From Bacteroides intestinalis DSM 17393 (lineage in GTDB: Bacteria; Bacteroidota; Bacteroidia; Bacteroidales; Bacteroidaceae): 64,000 bases of DNA. Location: NCBI RefSeq assembly GCF_000172175.1, contig NZ_ABJL02000008.1:186001-250000 (forward strand), read 5' to 3'. The translations under genes were made by a program, and so were the position numbers. The notes under the pieces are model-generated. The model saw only the letters and a list, made by a program, of their open reading frames with translations, did no database searches and was not told where the DNA came from. Positions 24,254-32,407 of this stretch are shown here, in pieces. Numbering within the stretch: position 1 is the first letter of the stretch; each line of letters begins with the position of its first letter.

Positions 24254-24478
24254 GCTTTCTCCTTCCAGTTTTTCCTTCAGTCTGTACAGACGCGTAATGG
24301 CTGGATTGTAAAACTCATCCGGATAATGCGCTTTGATATCGTTTATATTTGCCACTACGTATTGTCTAAGATTCACAATCTTTTCGGCCTCACTTAGTTG
24401 TAACTCTTTGGGTAACTGTGCGTTCTCAGCCCACTTCATCAGGGCATTCACACTTTCCTCATCATACTTATATTCCAT
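24242..24478 (-). CDS. small hypothetical protein
   Basis: 78 residues, charged and helical (ALMKWAENAQLPKELQLSEA, AEKIVNLRQYVVANINDIKA, TRLYRLKEKLEGES). The regular pattern and the TATCTTTG -7 element upstream (CAAAGATA on + at 24499-24506) support a real gene. It resembles small Bacteroides hypothetical proteins of the NLRQYV-type, but no function is known. It converges on the amylase gene and shares its hairpin. Confidence 0.7.
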   Translation of the reverse strand: MEYKYDEESVNALMKWAENAQLPKELQLSEAEKIVNLRQYVVANINDIKAHYPDEFYNPAITRLYRLKEKLEGESTTE

Positions 24479-24643
24479 ATGTTCGTATAATTTTTCTACA
24501 AAGATATAAACAAATGATAAAAATACACATACCCCTTCGAACTTTTTCTGTGGAGGCGTGTTATATTATTGTGTTTTTCATAGTATTAGATATAAGATTA
24601 ATTAAAGGAGACTGTACCCGCTTGTGATAAGTAAGTACATCAA

Positions 24644-24713
24644 AAACAGAAGCGTCTGTTTGATTGATAAATGTGTAAGGAGCATCGGTTTACCAGAGCC
24701 GATGCTTTTTTTG
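24644..24713 (+). ncRNA. possible small RNA ending in an orphan terminator
   Basis: Two hairpins in series, AAACAGA-AGCG-TCTGTTT (24644-24661) and AGCATCGG (24681-24688) / CCGATGCT (24699-24706), the second with a seven-T tail. They stand between divergently read genes where no + strand gene ends. The 5' end is not defined; the best -7-like sequence upstream is imperfect. Read as a candidate small RNA or as a leader attenuator. Confidence 0.35.
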
Positions 24714-24746
24714 TCCCTCTTTGTAGCATGTTAGGAAAATTATGCG

Positions 24747-24754
24747 TAATTTTG
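24747..24754 (+). promoter_or_regulatory. -7 element of the DUF2461 gene
   Basis: TAATTTTG, consensus match, with a TTG at 24721-24723 (23-bp spacing). Its location after the orphan terminator argues that the hairpins are not the leader of this gene, and favours the ATG at 24779 over upstream in-frame starts. Confidence 0.55.
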
Positions 24755-24778
24755 TCAGATAATAAGGAAAATACCAAT

Positions 24779-25444
24779 ATGAACATCCCTGTTATTTTTC
24801 AATTCTTAAAAGAAGTGTCCGCTAACAATAACCGCGAATGGTTCAATGCTCATAAGGACTTATATGAAGAAGCCCGTGGGGAATTTGAGAACCTGTTATC
24901 GGCTATAATTACCCGTATCTCGCTTTTCGATGAAAGTATTCGTGGCGTTCAAGTCAAAGACTGTACTTACCGGATTTATCGTGATACGCGCTTTTCGCAG
25001 GACAAGACCCCGTATAAAACTCATTTGGGCGGATACATCAACGCCCGCGGTAAGAAATCAGACCACTGCGGTTACTATGTTCACATTGAACCGGGCAACT
25101 GCCTGTTGGCAGGTGGTAGCTATTGTCTGCCTCCTAAGACGCTGAAAGCCGTGCGACAGGCAGTGTATGATAACATAGACGAATTTCGCGGTATAGTTGA
25201 AAATCCGGATTTCAAGCAATACTTCCCGGTGATAGGCGAAGACTTCCTGAAAACAGTTCCCAAAGGGTTTCCAAAGGATTTTGAATATGTACAATATCTG
25301 AAATGCAAGGAATACACCTGTTACTGCAATCAACCGGACAGCTTCTTTCTGGCATCTGATTGCGTGGATCGTACGGCGGAAATCTTCAAGCAAATGAAAC
25401 CTTTTGCTGATTTCCTGAACTACACGATTGACGACTTTGAATAA
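24779..25444 (+). CDS. DUF2461 (TIGR02453) family protein
   Basis: 221 residues from the ATG at 24779. The frame is open to 24671, but that extension crosses a terminator and the -7 element. Family landmarks: FQFLKEVSANNNREWFNAHK, YRIYRDTRFSQDKTPYKTHLG, CGYYVHIEPGNCLLAGGSY and the final DFLNYTIDDFE. The family is widespread and cytoplasmic, but no reaction is known. Followed by the YhcH gene after 39 bp. Confidence 0.85.
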   Translation: MNIPVIFQFLKEVSANNNREWFNAHKDLYEEARGEFENLLSAIITRISLFDESIRGVQVKDCTYRIYRDTRFSQDKTPYKTHLGGYINARGKKSDHCGYYVHIEPGNCLLAGGSYCLPPKTLKAVRQAVYDNIDEFRGIVENPDFKQYFPVIGEDFLKTVPKGFPKDFEYVQYLKCKEYTCYCNQPDSFFLASDCVDRTAEIFKQMKPFADFLNYTIDDFE

Positions 25445-25483
25445 AATTTGATAATAATATAACTAACTTAAAACATTAAAGCT

Positions 25484-25930
25484 ATGGTAGTAGATAGATT
25501 AGAAAATTTAGAAAAATATGCATCGTTGAACCCCTTGTTCGCCCAAGCTATTGAATTCTTGCAATCGCATGACTTGAACGCAATGGAAGTTGGCAAAACC
25601 GAACTGAAAGGTAAAGACCTGGTTGTAAACGTAGCTCAAACTACCCCTAAAGCTAAAGAACAAGCCAAACTGGAAACACACAATGAATTTATAGATATCC
25701 AGATTCCTCTCTCCGGTGCGGAAGTAATGGGCTATACCGCAGGAAAAGATTGCGTACCGGCTGATGCTCCCTACAATGCAGAGAAAGATATTACTTTCTT
25801 CGAAGGACTGGCTGAAACTTATATCACTGTAAAACCTGGAATGTTTGCTATATTCTTCCCTCAAGACGGACATGCTCCCGGCATTTCTCCTGACGGTGTG
25901 AAGAAAGTCATTGTGAAAGTGAAAGCATAA
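25484..25930 (+). CDS. YhcH/YjgK/YiaL family protein
   Basis: 148-residue cupin-like protein of the DUF386 family, which includes the NanQ sialic-acid anomerase and the EbgC/YiaL proteins. Metal/sugar-binding residues are in place: LETHNEFIDIQ (His, Glu) and the late PQDGHAPGI (His). It is likely a sugar anomerase or isomerase working in the cytoplasm. It lies 29 bp before glgB, probably in the same transcript, consistent with a carbohydrate role. Confidence 0.88.
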   Translation: MVVDRLENLEKYASLNPLFAQAIEFLQSHDLNAMEVGKTELKGKDLVVNVAQTTPKAKEQAKLETHNEFIDIQIPLSGAEVMGYTAGKDCVPADAPYNAEKDITFFEGLAETYITVKPGMFAIFFPQDGHAPGISPDGVKKVIVKVKA

Positions 25931-25959
25931 TAATCCAATCAATCAAAAACTCATCCTTT

Positions 25960-27969
25960 ATGGAAACATTGAATTTGATCAAAAACGACCCCTGGCTGGA
26001 ACCTTTCGAAGATGCCATCAAAGGCCGTCATCAGCATGTATTAGACAAAGAGGCTGAACTGACGAACAAAGGGAAACAGACTTTGTCTGATTTTGCCTCG
26101 GGATATTTATATTTCGGACTTCACCGTACTGCTGACGGCTGGATTTTCCGTGAATGGGCACCCAACGCCACAGAAATATTTATGGTGGGCACATTCAATG
26201 AATGGAAAGAACTGAAGAAGTACAGTCTGAAACGTAAGGATTATGGTGTTTGGGAAATCAAACTTCCGGCAGATGCCATGAGACACGGTGATTTATACAA
26301 ACTCATTGTACATTGGGAAGGCGGTTGCGGAGAACGTATTCCTGCCTGGGCAACACGGGTGGTACAAGACGAGCAAACCAAGATTTTCAGTGCGCAGGTC
26401 TGGTCACCGGAAAAGCCATATAAAGTAAAGAAGCGTACATTTAAACCTAATACGGATCCTTTGCTTATCTACGAATGCCACATCGGTATGGCGCAACAGG
26501 AAGATAAAGTAGGAACTTACAACGAGTTCCGTGAAAAAACTCTTCCGCGCATAGCTAAAGCCGGATACAATTGCATTCAAATCATGGCAATTCAGGAACA
26601 TCCCTACTACGGTAGTTTCGGTTACCATGTATCCAGTTTCTTTGCCGCTTCTTCCCGTTTCGGTACTCCGGAAGAATTGAAGGAGTTGATCGATACCGCA
26701 CACGGATTGGGTATTGCAGTGATTATGGACATCGTTCATTCTCATGCAGTAAAGAATGAAGTGGAAGGCTTGGGCAATTTTGCCGGTGATCCGAATCAAT
26801 ACTTCTACCCCGGCGCACGACGTGAACATCCGGCTTGGGACTCACTTTGTTTCGACTATGGAAAGAATGAAGTTATCCATTTTCTTCTCTCCAACTGTAA
26901 GTACTGGCTTGAGGAATACGGATTCGACGGCTTCCGGTTCGATGGTGTAACATCTATGCTCTATTATAGTCACGGACTGGGTGAAGCCTTCTGTAATTAT
27001 GGAGACTATTTCAATGGCCATCAGGATGACAATGCCATTTGCTACCTGACACTTGCCAACAAACTTATCCACGAAGTAAATTCCAAAGCAATAACGATCG
27101 CCGAAGAAGTATCGGGAATGCCCGGTCTTGCAGCTAAAGTTGAAGACGGCGGCTATGGTTTCGACTACCGTATGGCGATGAATATCCCCGATTATTGGAT
27201 CAAGACCATCAAAGAAAAAATAGACGAAGACTGGAAACCGTCCAGCATGTTCTGGGAAGTAACCAATCGTCGTAAAGATGAAAAGACCATATCTTATGCA
27301 GAAAGTCACGACCAGGCATTAGTGGGTGATAAGACGATTATCTTCCGTCTGATAGATGCCGATATGTACTGGCATATGCAGAAAGGCGATGAAAACTACA
27401 CAGTAAATCGTGGTATTGCTCTTCACAAGATGATACGTTTACTGACTTCAAGTACTATCAATGGTGGTTATCTTAACTTCATGGGCAACGAATTCGGTCA
27501 CCCCGAATGGATTGATTTTCCACGTGAAGGTAATGGATGGTCATGCAAGTATGCCCGCCGTCAGTGGGATCTGGTAGATAACAAGAATCTTACTTACCAC
27601 TATATGGCTGACTTTGATGCTGGTATGCTCAAAATCATTAAGAGCGTGAAAGCGTTCCAGGCAACAGCTGTTCAAGAAATCTGGCACAATGACGGCGATC
27701 AGGTATTGGCATATATGCGTAAGGATTATGTCTTTGTGTTCAATTTCAATCCCAAACAGTCATTTACCGATTATGGCTTCCTGGTTTCTCCGGGCACATA
27801 TGAAGTAGTATTGAATACGGATAATCCTGCTTATGGCGGTAATGGATTGACTGATGACACTGTAAAACATTTCACTATTGCTGATCCTCTTTATGAAAAA
27901 GAGAAGAAGGAATGGTTGAAGTTATATATTCCTGCCCGTACAGCAGTAGTATTGAAGAAAACGAAATAA
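25960..27969 (+). CDS. glgB: 1,4-alpha-glucan branching enzyme
   Basis: 669 residues. An N-terminal CBM48 domain (RTADGWIFREWAPNATEIFM, FNEWKEL) is followed by the GH13 catalytic barrel and a C-terminal all-beta domain. Catalytic motifs: VIMDIVHSHAVKN, GFRFDGVTSML (nucleophile Asp about 328), TIAEEVSGMPG (acid/base Glu about 382), and AESHDQALVGD (Asp about 449). This is the eukaryote-type (GH13_8) branching enzyme common in Bacteroidetes. It makes alpha-1,6 branches in glycogen. The strong terminator after it ends the 24.8-28 kb transcript. Confidence 0.95.
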   Translation: METLNLIKNDPWLEPFEDAIKGRHQHVLDKEAELTNKGKQTLSDFASGYLYFGLHRTADGWIFREWAPNATEIFMVGTFNEWKELKKYSLKRKDYGVWEIKLPADAMRHGDLYKLIVHWEGGCGERIPAWATRVVQDEQTKIFSAQVWSPEKPYKVKKRTFKPNTDPLLIYECHIGMAQQEDKVGTYNEFREKTLPRIAKAGYNCIQIMAIQEHPYYGSFGYHVSSFFAASSRFGTPEELKELIDTAHGLGIAVIMDIVHSHAVKNEVEGLGNFAGDPNQYFYPGARREHPAWDSLCFDYGKNEVIHFLLSNCKYWLEEYGFDGFRFDGVTSMLYYSHGLGEAFCNYGDYFNGHQDDNAICYLTLANKLIHEVNSKAITIAEEVSGMPGLAAKVEDGGYGFDYRMAMNIPDYWIKTIKEKIDEDWKPSSMFWEVTNRRKDEKTISYAESHDQALVGDKTIIFRLIDADMYWHMQKGDENYTVNRGIALHKMIRLLTSSTINGGYLNFMGNEFGHPEWIDFPREGNGWSCKYARRQWDLVDNKNLTYHYMADFDAGMLKIIKSVKAFQATAVQEIWHNDGDQVLAYMRKDYVFVFNFNPKQSFTDYGFLVSPGTYEVVLNTDNPAYGGNGLTDDTVKHFTIADPLYEKEKKEWLKLYIPARTAVVLKKTK

Positions 27970-27990
27970 ATAACATACTATAAATAAAAA

Positions 27991-28024
27991 AAGCCGTGTC
28001 GGGAAATTCCAACACGGCTTTTTT
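27991..28024. terminator. bidirectional terminator between glgB and the TPR gene
   Basis: AAGCCGTGT (27991-27999) pairs with ACACGGCTT (28012-28020), flanked by A-run and T-run, so it serves both convergent transcripts. Confidence 0.88.
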
Positions 28025-28042
28025 ATTCTTCTTTCCGATAGA

Positions 28043-28798
28043 TTATTTCAATTGCGCTTCAATTTGCGGCAATAGTTTCTTAATATTATCTATCATACTT
28101 TTTTCACGAGGTTTGTCTGCCGAGAGTAAAGGGAGTGCGCGTTCCAGATACGTTTTAGCATTCTGGAAGTTTTTGTCAGCGATTTCTTTCTGTGCATCGT
28201 ACTTAGCTTTATCTGAATTAGCCAATGGTGCTGCATTCTTCAGAACTAAAGCTGCCTTATTATAAGAAAGTGTCCCCAAGCTGTACAATGCGTTGGTATT
28301 CTTTTCATCGTCAGCAAGTACTTGTTTGAAAGCTTCTTCAGCATCATCCAGTTTATTAGCCTTTTGTGCTTTAATACCGGCATTCAGATAATAATTAGCA
28401 TGAAGTCTTTTCAATGTCTTGTTTTCCGGAGCTGCTTCTATACCCTCTTTCAGAGTGGCAAGATACTCACTGTCTTTTTTCAAATCCTTCAATGCACCGG
28501 CTTTACCTACATATGCATTTCCCAGATTATATTTCTTTTGAATAGCAATATCAAAATACTTGAGAGCTTCTTCCGGTTTTTTGATTTTATCGGCACAAAC
28601 GCCGCAGTTGTAAGCGATAACAGAGTCCTGATTGTTTGTCTGTGTCAGGTAGGTACTGAATTTTGTAAATGCTTCCTGGTAATTTTTGGCTTCGAGTGCT
28701 GCCTTTCCTTCGTTAATTAGATTTCCAGGTTCTGTAGTTTGCGCAAAAAAGTTAGTTGCTGCACAACACAGCGCAATGGATAACAAAAATTTTTTCAT
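28043..28798 (-). CDS. exported TPR-repeat protein
   Basis: 251 residues with a cleavable signal peptide (LLSIALCCAATNFFAQ) and at least four tetratricopeptide repeats: GKAALEAKNYQEAFTKFSTY, GVCADKIKKPEEALKYFDIA, and further helices ending YNKAALVLKNAAPLA. Lysine-rich and periplasmic or envelope-bound; such proteins act as scaffolds for multiprotein complexes. No enzymatic motif. Single gene, divergent from the integrated element at 29 kb. A close relationship to other Bacteroides TPR proteins is likely, but no specific role is known. Confidence 0.85.
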   Translation of the reverse strand: MKKFLLSIALCCAATNFFAQTTEPGNLINEGKAALEAKNYQEAFTKFSTYLTQTNNQDSVIAYNCGVCADKIKKPEEALKYFDIAIQKKYNLGNAYVGKAGALKDLKKDSEYLATLKEGIEAAPENKTLKRLHANYYLNAGIKAQKANKLDDAEEAFKQVLADDEKNTNALYSLGTLSYNKAALVLKNAAPLANSDKAKYDAQKEIADKNFQNAKTYLERALPLLSADKPREKSMIDNIKKLLPQIEAQLK

Positions 28799-29102
28799 GT
28801 GCTTTAAATTTTAAAAGTTGATATTCCAAAATTAGTGTTCATAGCTATAGAAGCAAAACCATTTTAACTTTTTTGTAGTTTTTAGGACAGCTGTAACAAA
28901 TGTTATTTTACGTAAATTTCAAGGGGAACTATCTAGAGACAAACAGCATGAGAAAAACAAATTGTGCACATAATCAAAATAGATTATATTCAGAATGAAA
29001 ATAAATCATACAGAAAAATCCCCGTATTCTACAGAATTACCCTAATTAATGAAATAGGAAAGTCGCAAATGCTTATTTATTAGCGATTTGCGACTTTTCT
29101 TC
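28799..29102. other. chromosomal flank left of the integrated element
   Basis: AT-rich. It holds the promoter region of the TPR gene and, at 29059-29097, the original terminator of the tRNA-Arg gene. Nothing else is recognisable up to the attachment repeat. Confidence 0.55.
29059..29097 (-). terminator. stranded original terminator of tRNA-Arg
   Basis: AAAGTCGCAAAT (29059-29070) pairs with ATTTGCGACTTT (29086-29097), a 12-bp stem. It follows the 3'-end copy of the tRNA sequence in the tRNA's reading direction, now 13 kb from the intact tRNA because the element inserted between them. Confidence 0.7.
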
Positions 29103-29123
29103 TGTGATTCCGTTGCGATTCGA
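29103..29123. other. attL, 21-bp attachment repeat
   Basis: Identical over 21 bp to the 3' end of tRNA-Arg at 42064-42084. This is the left junction of the element. Confidence 0.88.
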
Positions 29124-29212
29124 TTTTTGAAATATGAAAAAATAATATTATAACTAATACAACTGATAATCAGCATAAAATAATAAATTAGTGTTGCATA
29201 TCATTTTATTTA

Positions 29213-29262
29213 GTTGTGCAATATTGCAGATATGTTGTGCAATATTAGTATATTTGCACAAC
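29213..29262 (+). promoter_or_regulatory. integrase arm-type sites and int promoter
   Basis: GTTGTGCAATATT occurs at 29213-29225 and 29234-29246, and an inverted copy TATTTGCACAAC at 29251-29262. The -7 element TATATTTG (29249-29256) overlaps the inverted copy, with TTG at 29224-29226. The same GTTGTGCAAAT core is repeated near attR (41989-42010). They look like integrase arm-binding sites; binding here would also repress int. Confidence 0.65.
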
Positions 29263-29278
29263 CGATAATTGCAAATAT

Positions 29279-30670
29279 ATGACCACTGTAAAAGCCTTTA
29301 TTAGAACTGGAAAAAAAGACAAAGAAGTAAACGTAAGATTCCGTTTGTCCGATGGGCGCAATGTACAATTGTTCCATAAATCCGAAATAATGGTATTACC
29401 AAATATTTGGGACGCAAAGAACGAACAATACAAAGCAAAAAGTGTCATTAAATTAGAGGAAAGAACTCAATTCAATGCTTCCATCAATGAAAGAAAGAAT
29501 CTTGTCCTGTCACTATATGGGGGAAATAAAGAATTAACAAGTGAGAAGTTAGAGGAACTAATTGATAAACATCTCCATCCAGAAAAGTATAATATCACGC
29601 ACGAAAAAGAATCACTATGCGAAATGTTCCAGCGTTATGTTAATGGTTGGTTAGATACTGGCGTTATAGGTGCTGGCAGAAAGAAGCACTATGATGTAAT
29701 TATCCGGGAACTAACACGATTCTTTATCATTAATGGCATTGATGGTTGTTCAGTGGAAGATTTTAATAAAGATACTATTCTTAAATTTCGTGAGTTCCTG
29801 CGCACTGAATATAAATTAGTGGATAAATATCCGGGGTTATATGTGGACATGAACAGCAGAAATAGACCATCAAAAGAGAGAAGTCAAAATACAATAGCTG
29901 AAAAACTCCTATTACTTCAAGCATTCATGGTAGAGCTTGAGAGTAATGATATTATCCCTGTGTCTCCATTTCGCAAAATTGGAAAGGAGAAAGAGGCCAT
30001 AATGAAGCAGCAATACGATGAACCGATTTTCCTGACTAAAGCAGAATTTAATGCAGTCTTGACTAAAGATTGTCCGGAATCATTGCAACGAGTAAAAGAC
30101 TTATTTATAGTGCAATGCTGTTTCGGATGTCGTGTTGGAGACTTTAGACGGTTTACTTTTGATAATATTGGCATTGAAGAAGGAATACCTTACATTCATT
30201 ACTTACCTCAAAAAACACACAAGGATGGACTTATACGTACTGAGATAAAAACTCCTATTATTCGCATTGCTTATGATATTATTATGAAATATAAAGGTGA
30301 ACTGTCAAACAGTGCTTTGTTACCCTATTACCCTGATGGCAATGGTGAGACTGGGTACAATTATCAGATAAAAAAACTACTTGAATACTGTGAGATAAGC
30401 CGGAAAGTAGCAATGTTCAGTACGGCATTGGGAACTAACGAATATAAATCTATCTATGAAGTCGCAAGCAGCAAACTCGCTCGCAAAACTCATGTTGATT
30501 TGATGAACAAGGTGCAAGTTAATAAATATGCTGCTGGGCTTCATGCTAAAAATAGCGGTGCAGTGGATAGATATACCAATATGGGAATCAAAGAACGCTT
30601 TATACTTATGTGTGCAGCATTTGGATGTGAAGAATATAAAGTTAATCCAGAACTGACCATAGAGAGATAG
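29279..30670 (+). CDS. int: tyrosine-type site-specific integrase
   Basis: 463 residues. An N-terminal arm-binding segment (KEVNVRFRLSDGRNVQLF) and core-binding SAM-like domain (SLCEMFQRYVNGWLDTGV) precede the catalytic domain. Catalytic residues: Arg in CRVGDF (about 283), the lysine-containing beta turn YLPQKTHKDG, the ARKTHVDLM box (about 401-408), His in GLHAKNSG (about 421) and Tyr in DRYTN (about 431). It should recombine attL and attR in the tRNA-Arg gene. The gene begins 155 bp inside the left end, as expected for tRNA-targeted elements. Confidence 0.92.
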   Translation: MTTVKAFIRTGKKDKEVNVRFRLSDGRNVQLFHKSEIMVLPNIWDAKNEQYKAKSVIKLEERTQFNASINERKNLVLSLYGGNKELTSEKLEELIDKHLHPEKYNITHEKESLCEMFQRYVNGWLDTGVIGAGRKKHYDVIIRELTRFFIINGIDGCSVEDFNKDTILKFREFLRTEYKLVDKYPGLYVDMNSRNRPSKERSQNTIAEKLLLLQAFMVELESNDIIPVSPFRKIGKEKEAIMKQQYDEPIFLTKAEFNAVLTKDCPESLQRVKDLFIVQCCFGCRVGDFRRFTFDNIGIEEGIPYIHYLPQKTHKDGLIRTEIKTPIIRIAYDIIMKYKGELSNSALLPYYPDGNGETGYNYQIKKLLEYCEISRKVAMFSTALGTNEYKSIYEVASSKLARKTHVDLMNKVQVNKYAAGLHAKNSGAVDRYTNMGIKERFILMCAAFGCEEYKVNPELTIER

Positions 30671-30712
30671 ATGATGATATTAAAAAGAAACTTGTAAATA
30701 TGATAGAATGAT

Positions 30713-31657
30713 ATGGAAGCCTTAAATATATTTTTCAAAGAAGTTAATAAAATAACAAATGAATATTCGCAAAAAGAAAAATGCGAAATGCCATCTGTAT
30801 TTAATCAAGCAAAAGAGAATAAAGATTTTATTGAATTAACAGAAAAGATAAAAGCAGGAAGTGAAATTCAAATAAGCGACATAGAACGATTCGCTGAGAA
30901 ATTAGTAATTCCAGATAGTATTGCTAAAGCATTTGAAGCGATTAGTCCACAAGACCTATTTTCTATATTTATGTTACCAGATGTTGGCTTTGAATTAGAG
31001 AATGAATGTATTTCTTTGCTTCGTAATAAATTATTCTCTTTATCTCCAATAGATCGTGATATTTATGCGGGAATATTTGCACGAGAATTTGATTCAAAAC
31101 TGTATTGCGAATTTGACGTAATTGATTACATCTATGAGAAAGGTTATATAACATATCCATTAGAGCACAGTATAACAGCATATATGGATGCTGTTCTTGA
31201 AACATTTGCAGAGTTTAATATAAACCTTGTAGAGTATTTGAAAAAAGACAGTGATTTTGAACAAGAATTTGGAGATTATAATGATTTTCGTGCTAAGAAA
31301 TACGCAGAGAAGTCAACTCCAGAGAAAAAGGAAACACCCGAAGATGCTTCAGAAGCAACGAAAAAAGATAGGGAGCAGGAAGATATTACTACCTACCTTA
31401 ACCTTGACAGCAATCAAAAGAAAAAATGGCTCTATCAGGGTATGCAGTGCGACACAGTAAAAGAGCTCGCAAAGTTCATTGCTCAAAGTTATACAGAAAA
31501 AATATTATGCAAGATTCCGAGTAAAAAAGGCGGTGGTCTCTGGAATTTGGCTAAGGCTGCATTTCAGATTGAAGATACAGCTACTAATAGGAAAACTATA
31601 GAGAATGAATTTAATTTGGCATATAAGCCCCCACTAATACCCAACAAATTCAAATAA
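30713..31657 (+). CDS. hypothetical protein carried by the element
   Basis: 314 residues, no recognised domain, no signal peptide. Helical and acidic. The N-terminal half (LVIPDSIAKAFEAISPQDLF, LRNKLFSLSPIDRDIYAG) is followed by a charged Lys/Glu linker (about residues 205-230) and a C-terminal part with WLYQGMQCDTVKELAKFI and KGGGLWNLAKAAFQIEDT. That C-terminus resembles the DNA- or protein-binding ends seen in other Bacteroides mobile-element proteins. Lower GC than the replication genes. It sits right behind the integrase, the usual place for cargo. Followed by a perfect 13-bp terminator stem. Function unknown. Confidence 0.7.
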   Translation: MEALNIFFKEVNKITNEYSQKEKCEMPSVFNQAKENKDFIELTEKIKAGSEIQISDIERFAEKLVIPDSIAKAFEAISPQDLFSIFMLPDVGFELENECISLLRNKLFSLSPIDRDIYAGIFAREFDSKLYCEFDVIDYIYEKGYITYPLEHSITAYMDAVLETFAEFNINLVEYLKKDSDFEQEFGDYNDFRAKKYAEKSTPEKKETPEDASEATKKDREQEDITTYLNLDSNQKKKWLYQGMQCDTVKELAKFIAQSYTEKILCKIPSKKGGGLWNLAKAAFQIEDTATNRKTIENEFNLAYKPPLIPNKFK

Positions 31658-31685
31658 AAACAATATCATTCATACATCCATATTG

Positions 31686-31727
31686 TCCATATTATCCATA
31701 TTCAGTTCGTGGATAATATGGATTTTT
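31686..31727 (+). terminator. intrinsic terminator
   Basis: TCCATATTATCCA (31686-31698) pairs perfectly with TGGATAATATGGA (31710-31722), followed by TTTTT. It separates the integrase/cargo transcript from the replication operon. Confidence 0.85.
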
Positions 31728-31734
31728 CATTTCG

Positions 31735-31765
31735 TTGTATTGCTAATTTAACCTACATAACTTTG
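31735..31765 (+). promoter_or_regulatory. promoter of the xis/replication operon
   Basis: TTG at 31735-31737 and TAACTTTG at 31758-31765, spaced 20 bp. It drives the rightward genes from 31832, about 65 bp downstream. Confidence 0.7.
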
Positions 31766-31831
31766 CTATCGTCAAACAACCAATAGCAGTAGCTACCTAT
31801 CGGGGAAAGGCGAATCATAAGAGCAAAAGTT

Positions 31832-32125
31832 ATGAGTTTACAAGAAATTATCCAAAGCGGTGTGAATGTATCGATAACGATTGGTACAAATGACCTAATG
31901 CAATTCGCAAATCATCTAATTCGTTCCACCAAAGAAGAATTAGAAAGCACTATTCTTGCCAAGAAGAACGAAACGTATGTAACTCCAGATGAAGCGAGCA
32001 AGCAGTTGCATGTGGATCGTTCGACCTTATGGAGATGGAGTAAAACCGGATATCTGATTCCGGTAGAGGTCGGAGGTAAAAGACTATACAAACAGTCGGA
32101 TATTGATATTATCCTTAACAAATAA
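31832..32125 (+). CDS. HTH (MerR/excisionase-like) protein
   Basis: 97 residues. The C-terminal half is a winged-helix HTH_17/excisionase domain: YVTPDEASKQLHVDRSTLWR, then WSKTGYLIPVEVGGKRLYKQ. The N-terminal half is a helical oligomerisation segment. Such proteins in Bacteroides mobile elements act as recombination directionality factors or as transcription activators of the excision/replication genes. It is the first gene of the replication operon, consistent with control of the lysogeny-to-excision switch. Confidence 0.8.
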   Translation: MSLQEIIQSGVNVSITIGTNDLMQFANHLIRSTKEELESTILAKKNETYVTPDEASKQLHVDRSTLWRWSKTGYLIPVEVGGKRLYKQSDIDIILNK

Positions 32126-32140
32126 GAAAGGAGTTGCCCT

Positions 32141-32407
32141 ATGAAAAATCAACAGAACAACTCCAAATATCTTGGGCACGATTATACAGACAAAAGTACT
32201 GATTCCGCACGACTTATCCAATCAGTACGCAAACTTTTCTTATCCGGTGGCAAGTTTACCGCCCGACAGTTGAATGAACTTGTAGGTTTCAATGATGCAC
32301 GCAAGACTATTTCCCGGCTTCGTAATGATGAAGGCTGGAAGATAGAGGATTGTCGATTATCGAACGGATGTAAGCTCTATTGGCTGAAAGGAGGTTGCAA
32401 TGAGTGA
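32141..32407 (+). CDS. small winged-helix protein
   Basis: 88 residues: a basic N-terminus and a winged-helix segment (GGKFTARQLNELVGFNDARK, TISRLRNDEGWKI, LSNGCKLYWLKGG). This is the helix-turn-helix family often placed just before replication ATPases in Bacteroides phages and islands. Overlaps the ATPase gene by 8 bp, implying translational coupling. Likely DNA-binding at the origin or promoter; exact role unknown. Confidence 0.78.
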   Translation: MKNQQNNSKYLGHDYTDKSTDSARLIQSVRKLFLSGGKFTARQLNELVGFNDARKTISRLRNDEGWKIEDCRLSNGCKLYWLKGGCNE

